Part shown: in pieces, positions 34,945 through 43,568 of the stretch
Position numbering within the stretch: the stretch's first letter is position 1
Layout of the letters: the number at the start of each line of letters is the position of its first letter
Origin: Anaerolineaceae bacterium
GTDB lineage: Bacteria > Chloroflexota > Anaerolineae > Anaerolineales > Villigracilaceae
DNA length: 64,000 nucleotides
Direction of reading: 5' to 3'
Assembly (NCBI GenBank): GCA_009885945.1
Contig: VFJR01000101.1
Location: forward strand, 1 to 64,000
Program-made: the position numbers and the translations under genes
Notes under the pieces: model-generated
Databases searched by the model: none
What the model saw: the letters and a program-made list of their open reading frames with translations, nothing else
Told to the model about the DNA's origin: nothing

Positions 34945-35790
34945 ATGATTAATTTGAAAAAATTGCAAGCCCATCGCAACCGCACCTTCAACCTGCCTCC
35001 TGCCAAAAGAGTCTCATCCCCCGCCCAAGCCTTGACCTTCATCAACAAACGCGGCTTCACTTATTTTTGGCCCATCAAAGGCATAGACCTGCCATCCTTA
35101 TGGACAGCCGTTGCAGGCGACAGACCCGTTGCCGATAAACATGATGACCCAGGTCATATCACATGGGGCTGGAAAGATGATGCGCTGGATAAGAAGATGT
35201 GGTATTACGCGAAAATCCTGCGCGGTAAAGCTACCATGATCTCACTGGAGATCGCGCCTTATTTTTACGCGCTCTCAGAAAATTACGGCTCGCCAGAAGA
35301 AGATTATTTAATCGCCTATCACGAAGGGCGCCTGCCTCAATCTGCCAAACAAGTGTACGAGACCTTGCTAGACAAAGGTTCACTAAACACCTTGGATCTG
35401 CGCAAAGAATCCAAGCTTTCTAACGCAAAGGATTCTGAATTTAACAAGGCTTTGGAATACCTGCAACGGGATTTTAAAATTCTACCCGTTGGGGTTGCGC
35501 AAGCAGGCGCATGGAAATATTCTCACATTTACGAGATCACCACGCGCCATTTTCCAAAGCTCGCCGATGACGCTCGTCACATCACAGAATCACAAGCGCG
35601 CGCAAAACTACTGGAGCTTTATTTCGAAATGGTCGGTGCCGCAGACTTCCGCGATGCAAATAAGTTGTTTGGCTGGGGAATTGAAGTTATGAAAAAAGCA
35701 GTTGATAAGCTGGTGGAAAGTAAAACGGTAATGAAGGCTGAACATCCCAAGTCATCCGGGGAATGGATCGCAATAAAAAAAATTACCTAA
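34945..35790 (+). CDS. AlkZ-related winged-helix protein
   Basis: The 281-residue protein matches, from memory, the AlkZ-related family: RGFTYFWPIKGIDLPSLW, then VADKHDDPGHITWGWKDD and YYAKILRGKATMISLEI. AlkZ proteins are HTH_42-fold DNA glycosylases that unhook interstrand crosslinks; their catalytic QxQ motif is not visible here, so glycosylase activity is uncertain. There are no membrane segments. The upstream region has no obvious ribosome site. A strong terminator follows two bases after the stop. Confidence 0.75.
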   Translation: MINLKKLQAHRNRTFNLPPAKRVSSPAQALTFINKRGFTYFWPIKGIDLPSLWTAVAGDRPVADKHDDPGHITWGWKDDALDKKMWYYAKILRGKATMISLEIAPYFYALSENYGSPEEDYLIAYHEGRLPQSAKQVYETLLDKGSLNTLDLRKESKLSNAKDSEFNKALEYLQRDFKILPVGVAQAGAWKYSHIYEITTRHFPKLADDARHITESQARAKLLELYFEMVGAADFRDANKLFGWGIEVMKKAVDKLVESKTVMKAEHPKSSGEWIAIKKIT

Positions 35791-35791
35791 T

Positions 35792-35826
35792 AAAAAATCC
35801 GAGTCTTTTTAGGACTCGGATTTTTT
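35792..35826 (+). terminator. Rho-independent terminator
   Basis: Arms AAAAAATCCGAGTC and GACTCGGATTTTTT surround a 7-base loop. It ends the AlkZ-related gene and insulates the TetR promoter that begins 12 bases later. Confidence 0.92.
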
Positions 35827-35837
35827 ATTTTAAAGCC

Positions 35838-35866
35838 TTGACACAATTTAATATACAGTGTATAGT
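35838..35866 (+). promoter_or_regulatory. Consensus sigma-70 promoter with TetR operator
   Basis: TTGACA (35838-35843) and TATAGT (35861-35866) are separated by exactly 17 bases. A palindrome TATAC-AGT-GTATA (35852-35864) overlaps the -10 box, ideally placed for repression by the TetR protein encoded next. AAGGAG follows before the ATG at 35882. Confidence 0.85.
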
Positions 35867-35881
35867 AAATAAGGAGCGAAC

Positions 35882-36565
35882 ATGGTTAGACCAACACTCA
35901 AAAAACAGATTCCAAAATTGCACGACGCCATCAAAGAAACGGCTTGGAAACAAATCGCTGAGTTTGGCGCCGCAACATTGTCCCTGCGAGCGATTGCGCG
36001 GGAGTTGAAGATCACTGCTCCGGCTATATATAACTATTTCCCAGATCGGGATGCTTTGGTCACAGCCCTGATCGTGGATGCCTACAATTCAATGGCAGAT
36101 GCGCAAGAAGCCACGATTGTAAATATTTCCGAAGATAAACGCGCTGAACGCCTCTTTGAGCTCGGGATGGCATATCGTCAATGGGCGGTGACATACCCGC
36201 AACGTTATCAACTTATATTTGGTACGCCCATCCCCAATTATCACGCACCAGAAGAGATGACTCTACCAGCCGCAGCCAGAGGATTGCTTCCGCTTTTGAA
36301 TGCGATACAGGCTATCTTCACAGCCGGGGAGTTGCGTACAGAGAGATTTGCAAAACTGACCCCTAAAATGAAATCCATGCTGGCAGCGTGGCAAAAAATT
36401 GAAGGCAGCGCTGACCTTGAAGTTTTATATCTTGCATTGGTCATTTGGAGCCGCGTTCACGGATTGGTGATGCTGGAGATCGGCAGTCATGTCCCCTCAT
36501 TTTTTGACGATCCCGCAGAATTGTTTCGCCGCGAAATAAAAAATATTCTCATTCAATACTTATAA
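35882..36565 (+). CDS. TetR/AcrR-family regulator
   Basis: The 227-residue protein has an N-terminal helix-turn-helix: FGAATLSLRAIARELKIT, then APAIYNYFPDRDALVTALI. A C-terminal ligand domain with ALVIWSRVHGLVMLEIG is the WHG-type TetR_C motif. It has a strong ribosome site (AAGGAG). It is first in an operon with five metabolic and membrane genes, and the palindrome over its own promoter implies autorepression. The inducer is unknown. Confidence 0.92.
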   Translation: MVRPTLKKQIPKLHDAIKETAWKQIAEFGAATLSLRAIARELKITAPAIYNYFPDRDALVTALIVDAYNSMADAQEATIVNISEDKRAERLFELGMAYRQWAVTYPQRYQLIFGTPIPNYHAPEEMTLPAAARGLLPLLNAIQAIFTAGELRTERFAKLTPKMKSMLAAWQKIEGSADLEVLYLALVIWSRVHGLVMLEIGSHVPSFFDDPAELFRREIKNILIQYL

Positions 36566-36573
36566 GGAAAATT

Positions 36574-37263
36574 ATGAATACCAAATCGCACGCTATTTTG
36601 ACTGGCATTTTACTGATTGTTACGCCAATTTTATTTATGACAGCATTCACCATGCTGCAGATCAACTTTGAATACCCTGATATTTTGCGCCAGCCTGCAA
36701 TGACCGTGATGCAGAAATTCGCAGCCGGTGGCAGCGGATTGATTATCAACTGGTATTTGATGGTTATCTCATCCATTTTGTTCATTCCTATCTCGATAAT
36801 GCTTCATCCTTATTTAGCGCGGGAAGATGCCCCATACATGAATGTTGCGACAACTTTTGGAGTCGTTGCGGGCATCGTGCAAATGCTGGGATTTATCCGC
36901 TGGCCCTTTCTTGTGCCGACTTTGGCTTCAACCTATCTCGACCCGTCCACAAGCGAAGCGACGCGTGCCGCGATTGAGGTAACTTTTACTGCCTTCAATC
37001 AATATGCAGGCGTGGGCGTAGGTGAGCATCTTGGCTATCTTTTCACTGCGTTATGGAGTGTTCTCATCGGTCTTGCGATGATGAATTCCCCGCGTTTTAG
37101 TAAATGGTTAGGTTGGATGGGAGTTATCCTCGCGGCTGGAATTTTGGTTGGAACGTTGGAATTTGCAGGTGTTCTTTTTGCAGGCTTGGTAAATGCAATT
37201 TCATACATCTTGTGGGCAATTTGGATGATTATTGCAGGCATTTATTTATTAAAGAGTAATTGA
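36574..37263 (+). CDS. DUF4386-family membrane protein
   Basis: The 229-residue protein has about six membrane helices and the DUF4386-type motif VGVGEHLGYLFTALWSVLIG (about residues 148-167). The function of the family is unknown. It lies 8 bases after the TetR gene, with AAGGAAA upstream. Its TGA stop overlaps the next ATG by one base, so it is translationally coupled. Confidence 0.82.
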   Translation: MNTKSHAILTGILLIVTPILFMTAFTMLQINFEYPDILRQPAMTVMQKFAAGGSGLIINWYLMVISSILFIPISIMLHPYLAREDAPYMNVATTFGVVAGIVQMLGFIRWPFLVPTLASTYLDPSTSEATRAAIEVTFTAFNQYAGVGVGEHLGYLFTALWSVLIGLAMMNSPRFSKWLGWMGVILAAGILVGTLEFAGVLFAGLVNAISYILWAIWMIIAGIYLLKSN

Positions 37264-37748
37264 TGACCGCAATATTTAATGGACGCTTCACAGCAAAAAC
37301 TGACCAGCCTTTTGTAGTGTTCTTAGTTGGGATGCGTATTAATAAATGGTGGCGTGTGGATAAATGGGTGCCAGTAGCCTCAGCTATGCCACCCATGATG
37401 CAAGCCCTATTTACGAACCCTGAAAAAGGCTTTTTACACGCTGAATTTTTCTGGAACACCTCGGGGCCGGTGACCATTCAGTATTGGCGTTCGTTTGAGG
37501 ATCTTGAGAATTTTGCGCGCAACCCTTCAGACCCGCATCTTGGTCCGTGGAAAAAATTCAATCAGGCGATTGGCGCAGATGGAATCGTTGGCATTTGGCA
37601 TGAGACTTATACGGTGAATCCGAATCAATTTGAATGTGTCTATGGCAATATGCCGCGCTTTGGCTTGGGTGCAGCTGTAGAACATGTGCAGGCAATTGGG
37701 CGGCGCGAAACAGCGCGAATGAGACTAGCAGCTTCTGAGTCGAAATAA
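37263..37748 (+). CDS. DUF4188-family protein (monooxygenase-like fold)
   Basis: The 161-residue protein resembles DUF4188, a dimeric alpha-beta barrel-like group: FVVFLVGMRINKWWRVDKWV near the start, QYWRSFEDLENFAR and VGIWHETYTV later. A role in oxidative or xenobiotic modification is plausible, but no activity can be read. The start at 37263 shares its A with the preceding TGA, while a TTG one codon earlier is less likely. It is part of the TetR operon. Confidence 0.8.
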   Translation: MTAIFNGRFTAKTDQPFVVFLVGMRINKWWRVDKWVPVASAMPPMMQALFTNPEKGFLHAEFFWNTSGPVTIQYWRSFEDLENFARNPSDPHLGPWKKFNQAIGADGIVGIWHETYTVNPNQFECVYGNMPRFGLGAAVEHVQAIGRRETARMRLAASESK

Positions 37749-37767
37749 ATTAAAAGGAGAAAACAAA

Positions 37768-38478
37768 ATGAATAAACCTAATGCTTTTAAAATGAACTTT
37801 CCCTGGGGACTAATGACCTTCCTTGCTATTGGAGTAGCCATTGCCGCCCTTGCGCCATACGCCACCTTTAATTCTGAGAACTTCAACAATGCCACAGCGC
37901 GTTTTGCAGCCGAGTCACCGTTGCGATACGCTGGGCTTTTTGTTCACGCTTTTTCCAGTGGACTGGCTTTGATCCTCGGTCCGTTTCAATTTCTTACGAA
38001 ACTTCGTGACCGTAGGCGGAATCTCCATCGTTGGATGGGGCGAGTCTATCTACTCTCGGTCCTGGTCGGCGGGCTATCGGCTTTTCTCATCGCCCCAGGT
38101 TTAATCTCTGGACTCGTAGGCGAAGTTGGATTAATGTTACTTGCGTTTCTCTGGTTGTCGTCAGGTTTCATGGCTTACGCTAATATTCGCGCAGGCAATG
38201 TGGATGCCCATCGCGAGTGGATGATCCGTAACTATGCCTTGACCTTTGCAGGTGTGATGCTGCGTTTATTGGTCGGTACCTTGATCGCAACCCAGTTGCC
38301 TTTTCTTGAAACCAAATACTCAGGCGACTTTGACGTTTTGTTTGTCGAAGTTTATCGCGTGGTGATGTGGCTTTCATGGGTGCCTAATTTAATTGTCGCA
38401 GAAATGATCATTCAGCGCCGCCGAATGCCTCAACCTGCCTTATCTATTGAGCAATATAATACTCAAACTCAAATTTAA
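37768..38478 (+). CDS. DUF2306-family membrane protein
   Basis: The 236-residue protein has about six helices and the DUF2306 signature GPFQFLTKLRDRRRNLHRWM followed by GRVYLLSVLVGG, with conserved His residues that could bind haem (HAF, LHRW, DAHREWMIRNYAL). It is of the cytochrome b561-like fold by appearance. The function is unknown. A good AAAAGGAG ribosome site precedes it. It is the fourth gene of the TetR operon. Confidence 0.85.
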   Translation: MNKPNAFKMNFPWGLMTFLAIGVAIAALAPYATFNSENFNNATARFAAESPLRYAGLFVHAFSSGLALILGPFQFLTKLRDRRRNLHRWMGRVYLLSVLVGGLSAFLIAPGLISGLVGEVGLMLLAFLWLSSGFMAYANIRAGNVDAHREWMIRNYALTFAGVMLRLLVGTLIATQLPFLETKYSGDFDVLFVEVYRVVMWLSWVPNLIVAEMIIQRRRMPQPALSIEQYNTQTQI

Positions 38479-38507
38479 AATAATGATGTGAAAAAGAGAA
38501 AAATATT

Positions 38508-39461
38508 ATGACACAAAATGACTTGCACGTAATTTTAGGAACAGGGGCGATCGGACGCGCCATCGCAGAAGAGCTAATCAAACGTGGCGAATCTGTCCGA
38601 ATGGTGAATCGCTCGGGGAAGATGGACGAATCAACACGAGGCGTTGAAATCGTTTCTACGGATTTGTATGACCCCGCCCGAGTTACAGAAGTGACACGTG
38701 GTGCAAAAGTGGTATATCAGTGCGCACAACCTGAGTATACAGAGTGGCCAGAAAAATTTCCCGCCTTACAAAAATCAATTATTGATGGATTGACAAGCCA
38801 AGAGGCAAAGCTGGTCATCACTGAAAATTTATATATGTATGGCTTAACAAACGGCAAATCTATGAACGAAGAAAACCCGCATAATGCGCATACACGTAAA
38901 GGAAAAACGCGAAGCGAAATGAGCAAAGCCGCGCTGGATGCACATCAAACAGGAAAAATAAAAATAGCAATTGGGCGCGGTTCTGATTTCTTCGGTCCAT
39001 GGGGGTTGCCATCCACCATGGGTGAGCGTGTTTTTTATCCATTGCTGAATAGAAAATCTGCACAGGTTACAGGCAGACTTGATTTGCCTCATACTCATAC
39101 TTATACAAAAGATTTTGGCAGAGCTCTTGTAATTTTAGGAGAACAAGACCAAGCCAATGGACAAGTTTGGCATATACCAAATGATATGCCTGCTATTACG
39201 CAAGCTGAGTTGGTCAAACTGTTTGCTCATGAAGCGGGCACACCTGCTAAAATGACTAGTATAGGAAGATTTAGTATGCGGTTAGCCGGTTTATTTATTC
39301 CAGAAGCAAAAGAAACCACAGAAATGATGTACGAATTTGAACAGCCTTTCATTGTGGATTCAAGCAAGTTTGAAAAGACTTTTGGCATGCAAGCAACGCC
39401 GATAAAAGATGCTATAAAAGAAACTGTTGCTTGGTACAAGAGTCATCCTGAGAAAAAATAA
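38508..39461 (+). CDS. NAD(P)-dependent epimerase/dehydratase (extended SDR)
   Basis: The 317-residue protein has the Rossmann nucleotide-binding motif VILGTGAIGRAIAEELIKRG at residues 9-28. ENLYMYG marks the SDR active-site region (Tyr), and it lacks the usual YxxxK, so it is an atypical SDR. A C-terminal substrate domain follows. It may act on a small hydrophobic or phenolic substrate. There is a gap of 29 bases from the previous gene; it belongs to the TetR operon. Confidence 0.85.
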   Translation: MTQNDLHVILGTGAIGRAIAEELIKRGESVRMVNRSGKMDESTRGVEIVSTDLYDPARVTEVTRGAKVVYQCAQPEYTEWPEKFPALQKSIIDGLTSQEAKLVITENLYMYGLTNGKSMNEENPHNAHTRKGKTRSEMSKAALDAHQTGKIKIAIGRGSDFFGPWGLPSTMGERVFYPLLNRKSAQVTGRLDLPHTHTYTKDFGRALVILGEQDQANGQVWHIPNDMPAITQAELVKLFAHEAGTPAKMTSIGRFSMRLAGLFIPEAKETTEMMYEFEQPFIVDSSKFEKTFGMQATPIKDAIKETVAWYKSHPEKK

Positions 39462-39522
39462 GATTAGGATACTTGTTTTGTTTTAATTAATTTTAGTTTA
39501 TAAATTTTATAGGAGAAATAAT

Positions 39523-39978
39523 ATGATACTCAATTCTTTAATGGCAACATTGCACCACATCGGCGCATTCGCTTTGACTGCTTGTCTGCTGTACGAATTT
39601 ATCACGTTTCGCAAAGGACTCAGCGTACAAGATGCGCGCCGTATTCAACGTGTAGATATTGCTTTTGGCATTTCTGCGGGTTTGGTATTGATCATTGGCT
39701 TATTGCGCGTGTTCTTCTTTGAAGTAAAAGGCTCAGAGTTTTATCTGCAGAATCACTTATTCTGGACAAAGATGGGCTTATTCTTGATCGTGGGTTTGCT
39801 TTCTATTTACCCCACCCTATACTTTATCAAATGGAATCCTGCCTTACAAAATAACCAAGCGCCCGAAATTCCAGACAAGGAATACAAGCGTGTTCGCATG
39901 GTTATGCATTTAGAATTAACTGGAATCTTGCTCATTCTGGTTGCCGCGCCAATGATGGCGCGCGGGATTGGCATGTAA
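39523..39978 (+). CDS. DUF2214-family membrane protein
   Basis: The 151-residue protein has four membrane helices and matches DUF2214: LHHIGAFALTACLLYEF with two candidate haem-axial His, VDIAFGISAGLVLIIGLLRV, and KMGLFLIVGLLSIYPT. A second His lies in MVMHLELTGILL. It may be a membrane haem protein, but the role is unknown. The ribosome site TAGGAG is good. It appears to be the last gene of the TetR operon. Confidence 0.83.
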   Translation: MILNSLMATLHHIGAFALTACLLYEFITFRKGLSVQDARRIQRVDIAFGISAGLVLIIGLLRVFFFEVKGSEFYLQNHLFWTKMGLFLIVGLLSIYPTLYFIKWNPALQNNQAPEIPDKEYKRVRMVMHLELTGILLILVAAPMMARGIGM

Positions 39979-40051
39979 TCTTTCGATAGCAAAAAGATAG
40001 CAAACGGATAGTTTAAAAAAATAGCCTGCCGCTGTATAATAAAAATGAAAC

Positions 40052-40084
40052 TTTCACCCTTTAAATGCGTATTAAAGGGTGAAA
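40052..40084. repeat. Hairpin TTTCACCCTTTAA
   Basis: Perfect 13-bp arms TTTCACCCTTTAA and TTAAAGGGTGAAA surround a 7-base loop. It lies between the TetR operon and the LiaF-like trio, shortly after a TATAAT (40035-40040). It could be a terminator or a leader hairpin; there is no T-run. Confidence 0.5.
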
Positions 40085-40179
40085 CATTAGACTTTATCGG
40101 TAATTGTAAAAACGACCTTTTATCCACAGATTACACAGATTTTCTGATAATGTCTATTATATATAAAAGGAGAATGTAA

Positions 40180-40686
40180 ATGCGTAATCGATCTCAACTT
40201 ATTGTAGGGCTGTTACTTATTCTTGCAGGCGCTTGGCTTATTACCACTCGCCAAGTCCCAGATCTACAAAACTGGCTCGACAAAAACTTTGAATGGCCTA
40301 TGTATATGATTGCGGGCGGCGCGGCTTTGTTATTGATTGGCTTATTCACCGGCAACCCCGGCACCGCTGTCCCCGCAGCCGTTATCGCAGGCATCGGCGG
40401 AATTCTTTATTACCAAAACCAATCCAATGACTGGGATTCATGGGCTTATATGTGGGCGCTCATTCCGGGCTTTGTGGGCGTTGGCACTGTTTTGGCATCC
40501 ATACTTGGTGATGAAAAATCAAAGTTCATGAACGGCGTTCATCAGGTTATTGTCAGCGCGGGCTTGTTCCTTGTCTTCTCCAGTTTCTTTGGCGGCATCA
40601 AACTATTAGGCAGCTACGGACCCGCTGCAATTTTGATCGTGCTGGGTATATATATTATTGCACGCGGCTCCTTGAGAAAGGAATAA
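40180..40686 (+). CDS. LiaI/LiaF-like membrane protein
   Basis: The 168-residue protein has five or so membrane helices and starts SQLIVGLLLILAGAWLITTR, a pattern shared with the two genes downstream. No catalytic motif is visible. AAAGGAGAA precedes the ATG. It is the first gene of a three-gene cluster with 4 and 20 bases between genes, which likely act together in envelope-stress sensing by analogy with LiaF. Confidence 0.7.
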   Translation: MRNRSQLIVGLLLILAGAWLITTRQVPDLQNWLDKNFEWPMYMIAGGAALLLIGLFTGNPGTAVPAAVIAGIGGILYYQNQSNDWDSWAYMWALIPGFVGVGTVLASILGDEKSKFMNGVHQVIVSAGLFLVFSSFFGGIKLLGSYGPAAILIVLGIYIIARGSLRKE

Positions 40687-40690
40687 CATC

Positions 40691-41476
40691 ATGAAACGCG
40701 ATAGCTTATTTTGGGGCGGCTTGCTCATTATTTTAGGATTGTTGTTCTTTTTACAAGCTCAAGGATTGATCACAGGTGGAATCTTCAAATGGTTCTGGTC
40801 TATTTTCTTGATCGCCATCGGTACTTGGATCGTTATTGGTGTGTACTCTCCCAAATCAACTTCCAGTGATGATGTTTTAAAAATTCCTCATCAATCTGCA
40901 AAAACAGCAAAAGTTACGCTTGAACATGGCGCGGGTTATGTGGTGATACACAGCGGCGCTTCTGCAGATGATTTTCTTGTTGGCACATCTGCCGCGATGG
41001 TAGAGTATAGCCACAAACTTAAAGGCGATCAATTAAATGTAAATATTTCTGCAGGTCCGTCCTTTGTGCCCTTTATGGGACCCAACTCCGGTGCATGGGA
41101 ATTTAAATTTAATCCAAATATTCCCATGACCTTAGATGTAGAAGCAGGCGCAGCCAATTTAGAGTTGGATTTGAAAGATTTACTTGTAACAAATTTAAAA
41201 TTAGAAACGGGCGCCAGCGCCACCAAATTAACAGTCCCAGCTAGCGGCGCTTCATTCGTCGACATTTCAGCTGGTGCCGCCTCAATTAACATTATCATCC
41301 CCTCAAACGTTGCCGCCCGTATCCACATGGACAAAGGTTTTGCATCCCTGGATTTAGATAAGACACGCTTTATAGAGGTCAATAATGACCTGTATAAATC
41401 AGCCGACTTTGACACCGCACAAAACCGTACCGAGATCAATGTCGAAGCAGGTTTGGCATCCATTAAAGTTTCATAG
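40691..41476 (+). CDS. LiaF-type transmembrane protein with beta-helix-like domain
   Basis: This 261-residue protein has two N-terminal helices (LFWGGLLIILGLLFFLQ and WFWSIFLIAIGTWIVIGVY). A repetitive beta-rich domain follows (about 65-261) with stacked patterns such as VEAGAANLELDL, LETGASATKLTV, ISAGAASINII and VEAGLASIKV. These repeated units suggest a toast-rack or small beta-helix fold as in LiaF-like/DUF4097 proteins. It lies 4 bases after the preceding gene. In Firmicutes LiaF inhibits the LiaRS two-component system; no kinase is adjacent here. Confidence 0.8.
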   Translation: MKRDSLFWGGLLIILGLLFFLQAQGLITGGIFKWFWSIFLIAIGTWIVIGVYSPKSTSSDDVLKIPHQSAKTAKVTLEHGAGYVVIHSGASADDFLVGTSAAMVEYSHKLKGDQLNVNISAGPSFVPFMGPNSGAWEFKFNPNIPMTLDVEAGAANLELDLKDLLVTNLKLETGASATKLTVPASGASFVDISAGAASINIIIPSNVAARIHMDKGFASLDLDKTRFIEVNNDLYKSADFDTAQNRTEINVEAGLASIKVS

Positions 41477-41496
41477 ACAAACCACAGGAGAAAATC

Positions 41497-42123
41497 ATGA
41501 AGCGAGTTGACCCGCGTTTAATTATTGGCAGTATGCTTATCCTTGGCGGCTTATTGAGCAATCTGGGTAATTTTGGAGTTTTAGATAACGTCAGCGGTGT
41601 ATTTTGGGGAATACTACTGGGCGCTGTAGGCTCAGTATTCCTATACTATTTCATCACCAATCCAAAATTTGGCTGGTGGGCTGTAATCCCCGCCTTGGCT
41701 TTGCTAGGAATGGCAGCATCCTCTATTTTGCCAAAATCACTGGATGCATGGTCTGGTTTGTTTTTCCTCGGCGGTTTAAGTATCGCTTTTTGGACAATCT
41801 ACATTACCGACCGCGAGCGCTGGTGGGGCATCATCCCAGGCGGAGTATTGGCAACACTGGCCCTCATCTCGGTCTTGGATGAATTAACCGGCAAAGATTC
41901 AGGTGGAGTTTTGTTCATTGGCATGGGTATCACTTTCTTATTGGTTGCTCTTTTGCCGTCATCGCACCGCCGTGAATGGGCATATTTTCCAGCTGTAGCC
42001 TTACTTATTTTTGGCGCATTCCTTGGCACACCTTACGCAGGGCTAACAAATTACATCTGGCCTGCTGTGCTTGTAATTGCAGGCGGCGGATTAGTTTGGA
42101 GATATTTCACCAATCGCGAGTAA
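41497..42123 (+). CDS. Polytopic membrane protein of the LiaF-like cluster
   Basis: The 208-residue protein has about seven helices and no soluble domain; it starts DPRLIIGSMLILGGLLSNLG. AGGAGAAA precedes the ATG. It ends at a perfect 48-base palindrome. It probably works with the two preceding genes. The family is not recognised beyond the shared N-terminal pattern. Confidence 0.7.
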   Translation: MKRVDPRLIIGSMLILGGLLSNLGNFGVLDNVSGVFWGILLGAVGSVFLYYFITNPKFGWWAVIPALALLGMAASSILPKSLDAWSGLFFLGGLSIAFWTIYITDRERWWGIIPGGVLATLALISVLDELTGKDSGGVLFIGMGITFLLVALLPSSHRREWAYFPAVALLIFGAFLGTPYAGLTNYIWPAVLVIAGGGLVWRYFTNRE

Positions 42124-42127
42124 TGGG

Positions 42128-42175
42128 TTTTAAATACAAAAGCCAGCATGTACATGCTGGCTTTTGTATTTAAAA
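42128..42175. terminator. 48-base perfect palindrome, bidirectional terminator
   Basis: The two 24-base arms TTTTAAATACAAAAGCCAGC... and its complement meet at the centre without a loop (around 42151/42152). It lies between the convergent LiaF cluster and the lysozyme gene. A/T runs on both sides permit termination in both directions. Confidence 0.9.
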
Positions 42176-42184
42176 GGAAAATAT

Positions 42185-43180
42185 TTACGGAATAATCAAA
42201 ACTTGGCCAACTTTTATATTATTAATATCAGTAATATTATTCACGTTAGCAATGCCAGCAACGGTAACGCCGAACTTAATTGCAATGGCAGTCAGCGAAT
42301 CCCCAGACTTCACAGCATAAGTTCGCTTGGTGTTAGAGGCTACTCCCGTACTGCTCACCCCGCCTGCTTGTGGAATGGCAACACCAACAGGGATCGTGAG
42401 CTTATCATTTAATTTTAATAACTGAGGATTCGCAGCCACCAACTCACGAATGGTGATGCCGTATTTATTAGCAATGGATTCGAAATTATCACCAGCTGCA
42501 ACAAGATGGCTGGCTGGCTTTTGATCAGGGATTTGCGCGCCTGAAAGTTTATATAGAGCATCCAATGAACCGTTGAATACATTCATGTCCACCGATGCAT
42601 TAATTCCGTTTACAACACCTTTATCGCTATATTGCCAGAAAACCCAAGAGAACCAGCCGCGCGGCAAAGAAGGTTGAGCACCTTCAATATATTGGTTTGG
42701 ATATTGTGCCAGCCATAATGGGTAATCTTTTGCCCAGTCCGGAGGACCCCCACCAGGCAAAGAGAGATAGTCTTGTAAAAAATATTGTCCAGAGTAAATA
42801 ATCGGTTTTTTGCCAAAAGCAGCTTCAACAGCATCCAGCCAAATTTTTGCGGCTTTTACAATTTTATCTTTGGTAGAGCCATCATTCGTTTCAAGGTCAA
42901 GTACATGCGGCAAATCGCCATCATCATTAAATGATTTCACATAATTAATAAAATAATCTGCCTGTTTTTTTGCATCTACGTTGCAACGAAAAAAGTGATA
43001 AGCCCCTCGTAATAACCCCGCTGTTTTTGCACCTGTCCAATTTGCCTGAAAGGTTTGATCCTTGTAAGTAATGCCTTCAGTCGCCTTAACAAAGACATAT
43101 CTTTGCCCCGTTGCGCGCACTTTGGGCCAGTCAATCCCTGCATCCCAATAAGAAACATCAATCCCTGGAACAGTTGCCAT
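42185..43180 (-). CDS. GH25 lysozyme with two LysM domains
   Basis: The 331-residue enzyme has a GH25 muramidase domain (1-195) with catalytic acids in GIDVSYWD (D8) and VLDLETND (D95, E97), and WVFWQYSDKG near its end. Two LysM peptidoglycan-binding domains follow (about 218-262 and 285-331), containing AGDNFESIANKYGITIRELV and KSGDSLTAIAIKFGVTVAGI. It would cleave cell-wall glycan. No signal peptide is present: the protein starts MATVPGIDVSYWD. The nearest comparison is phage-type endolysins, but no phage genes flank it. Confidence 0.9.
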   Translation of the reverse strand: MATVPGIDVSYWDAGIDWPKVRATGQRYVFVKATEGITYKDQTFQANWTGAKTAGLLRGAYHFFRCNVDAKKQADYFINYVKSFNDDGDLPHVLDLETNDGSTKDKIVKAAKIWLDAVEAAFGKKPIIYSGQYFLQDYLSLPGGGPPDWAKDYPLWLAQYPNQYIEGAQPSLPRGWFSWVFWQYSDKGVVNGINASVDMNVFNGSLDALYKLSGAQIPDQKPASHLVAAGDNFESIANKYGITIRELVAANPQLLKLNDKLTIPVGVAIPQAGGVSSTGVASNTKRTYAVKSGDSLTAIAIKFGVTVAGIANVNNITDINNIKVGQVLIIP

Positions 43181-43311
43181 ATTTTCCTCCGCGTAAAATA
43201 AGTACTAATACCCTTAAAGAGTAGCACAAAATATCAGTTAAATCAATCGATTATTTTTCTGGCATCTAATATTTATCTTTCAGCATAGTTTGTAATATGG
43301 TATAAGAAAAC

Positions 43312-43488
43312 CAGCCCTGCTGTGCTCGTGATATTGCCCCTACGTTTTGAGCCAATAACTATTTAAAAGGGTCCTTAACTTTTATGGAAATAACGCGATA
43401 GGCCTGAGCCAAGGCGGCGTTTCTAAGTAGGGACCCACCTGCTTCTGCAGGTTCAAAACTTTGCAGTACACGGCATAAGCGGGGTGTT
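43312..43488 (+). ncRNA. ssrS: 6S RNA
   Basis: About 177 bases in the 388-base gap between genes show the 6S pattern. The 5' CCCTGCTGTGCTCGTGAT strand pairs with the 3' GGCATAAGCGGGG strand. TTGAGCCAATAA lies on the 5' side of the central bulge, and GGGACCCACCT and GGTTCAAAAC on the 3' side, with a T-run after it. 6S RNA mimics an open promoter and binds RNA polymerase. The match is from remembered consensus features, so the ends are approximate. Confidence 0.75.
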
Positions 43489-43568
43489 TTTAATGAATAT
43501 GAGCAAGAAACGGGTCGTTATTACACACAACGCCAGATACAATCTTCAAAATAAAAAAGGAGATTGCG

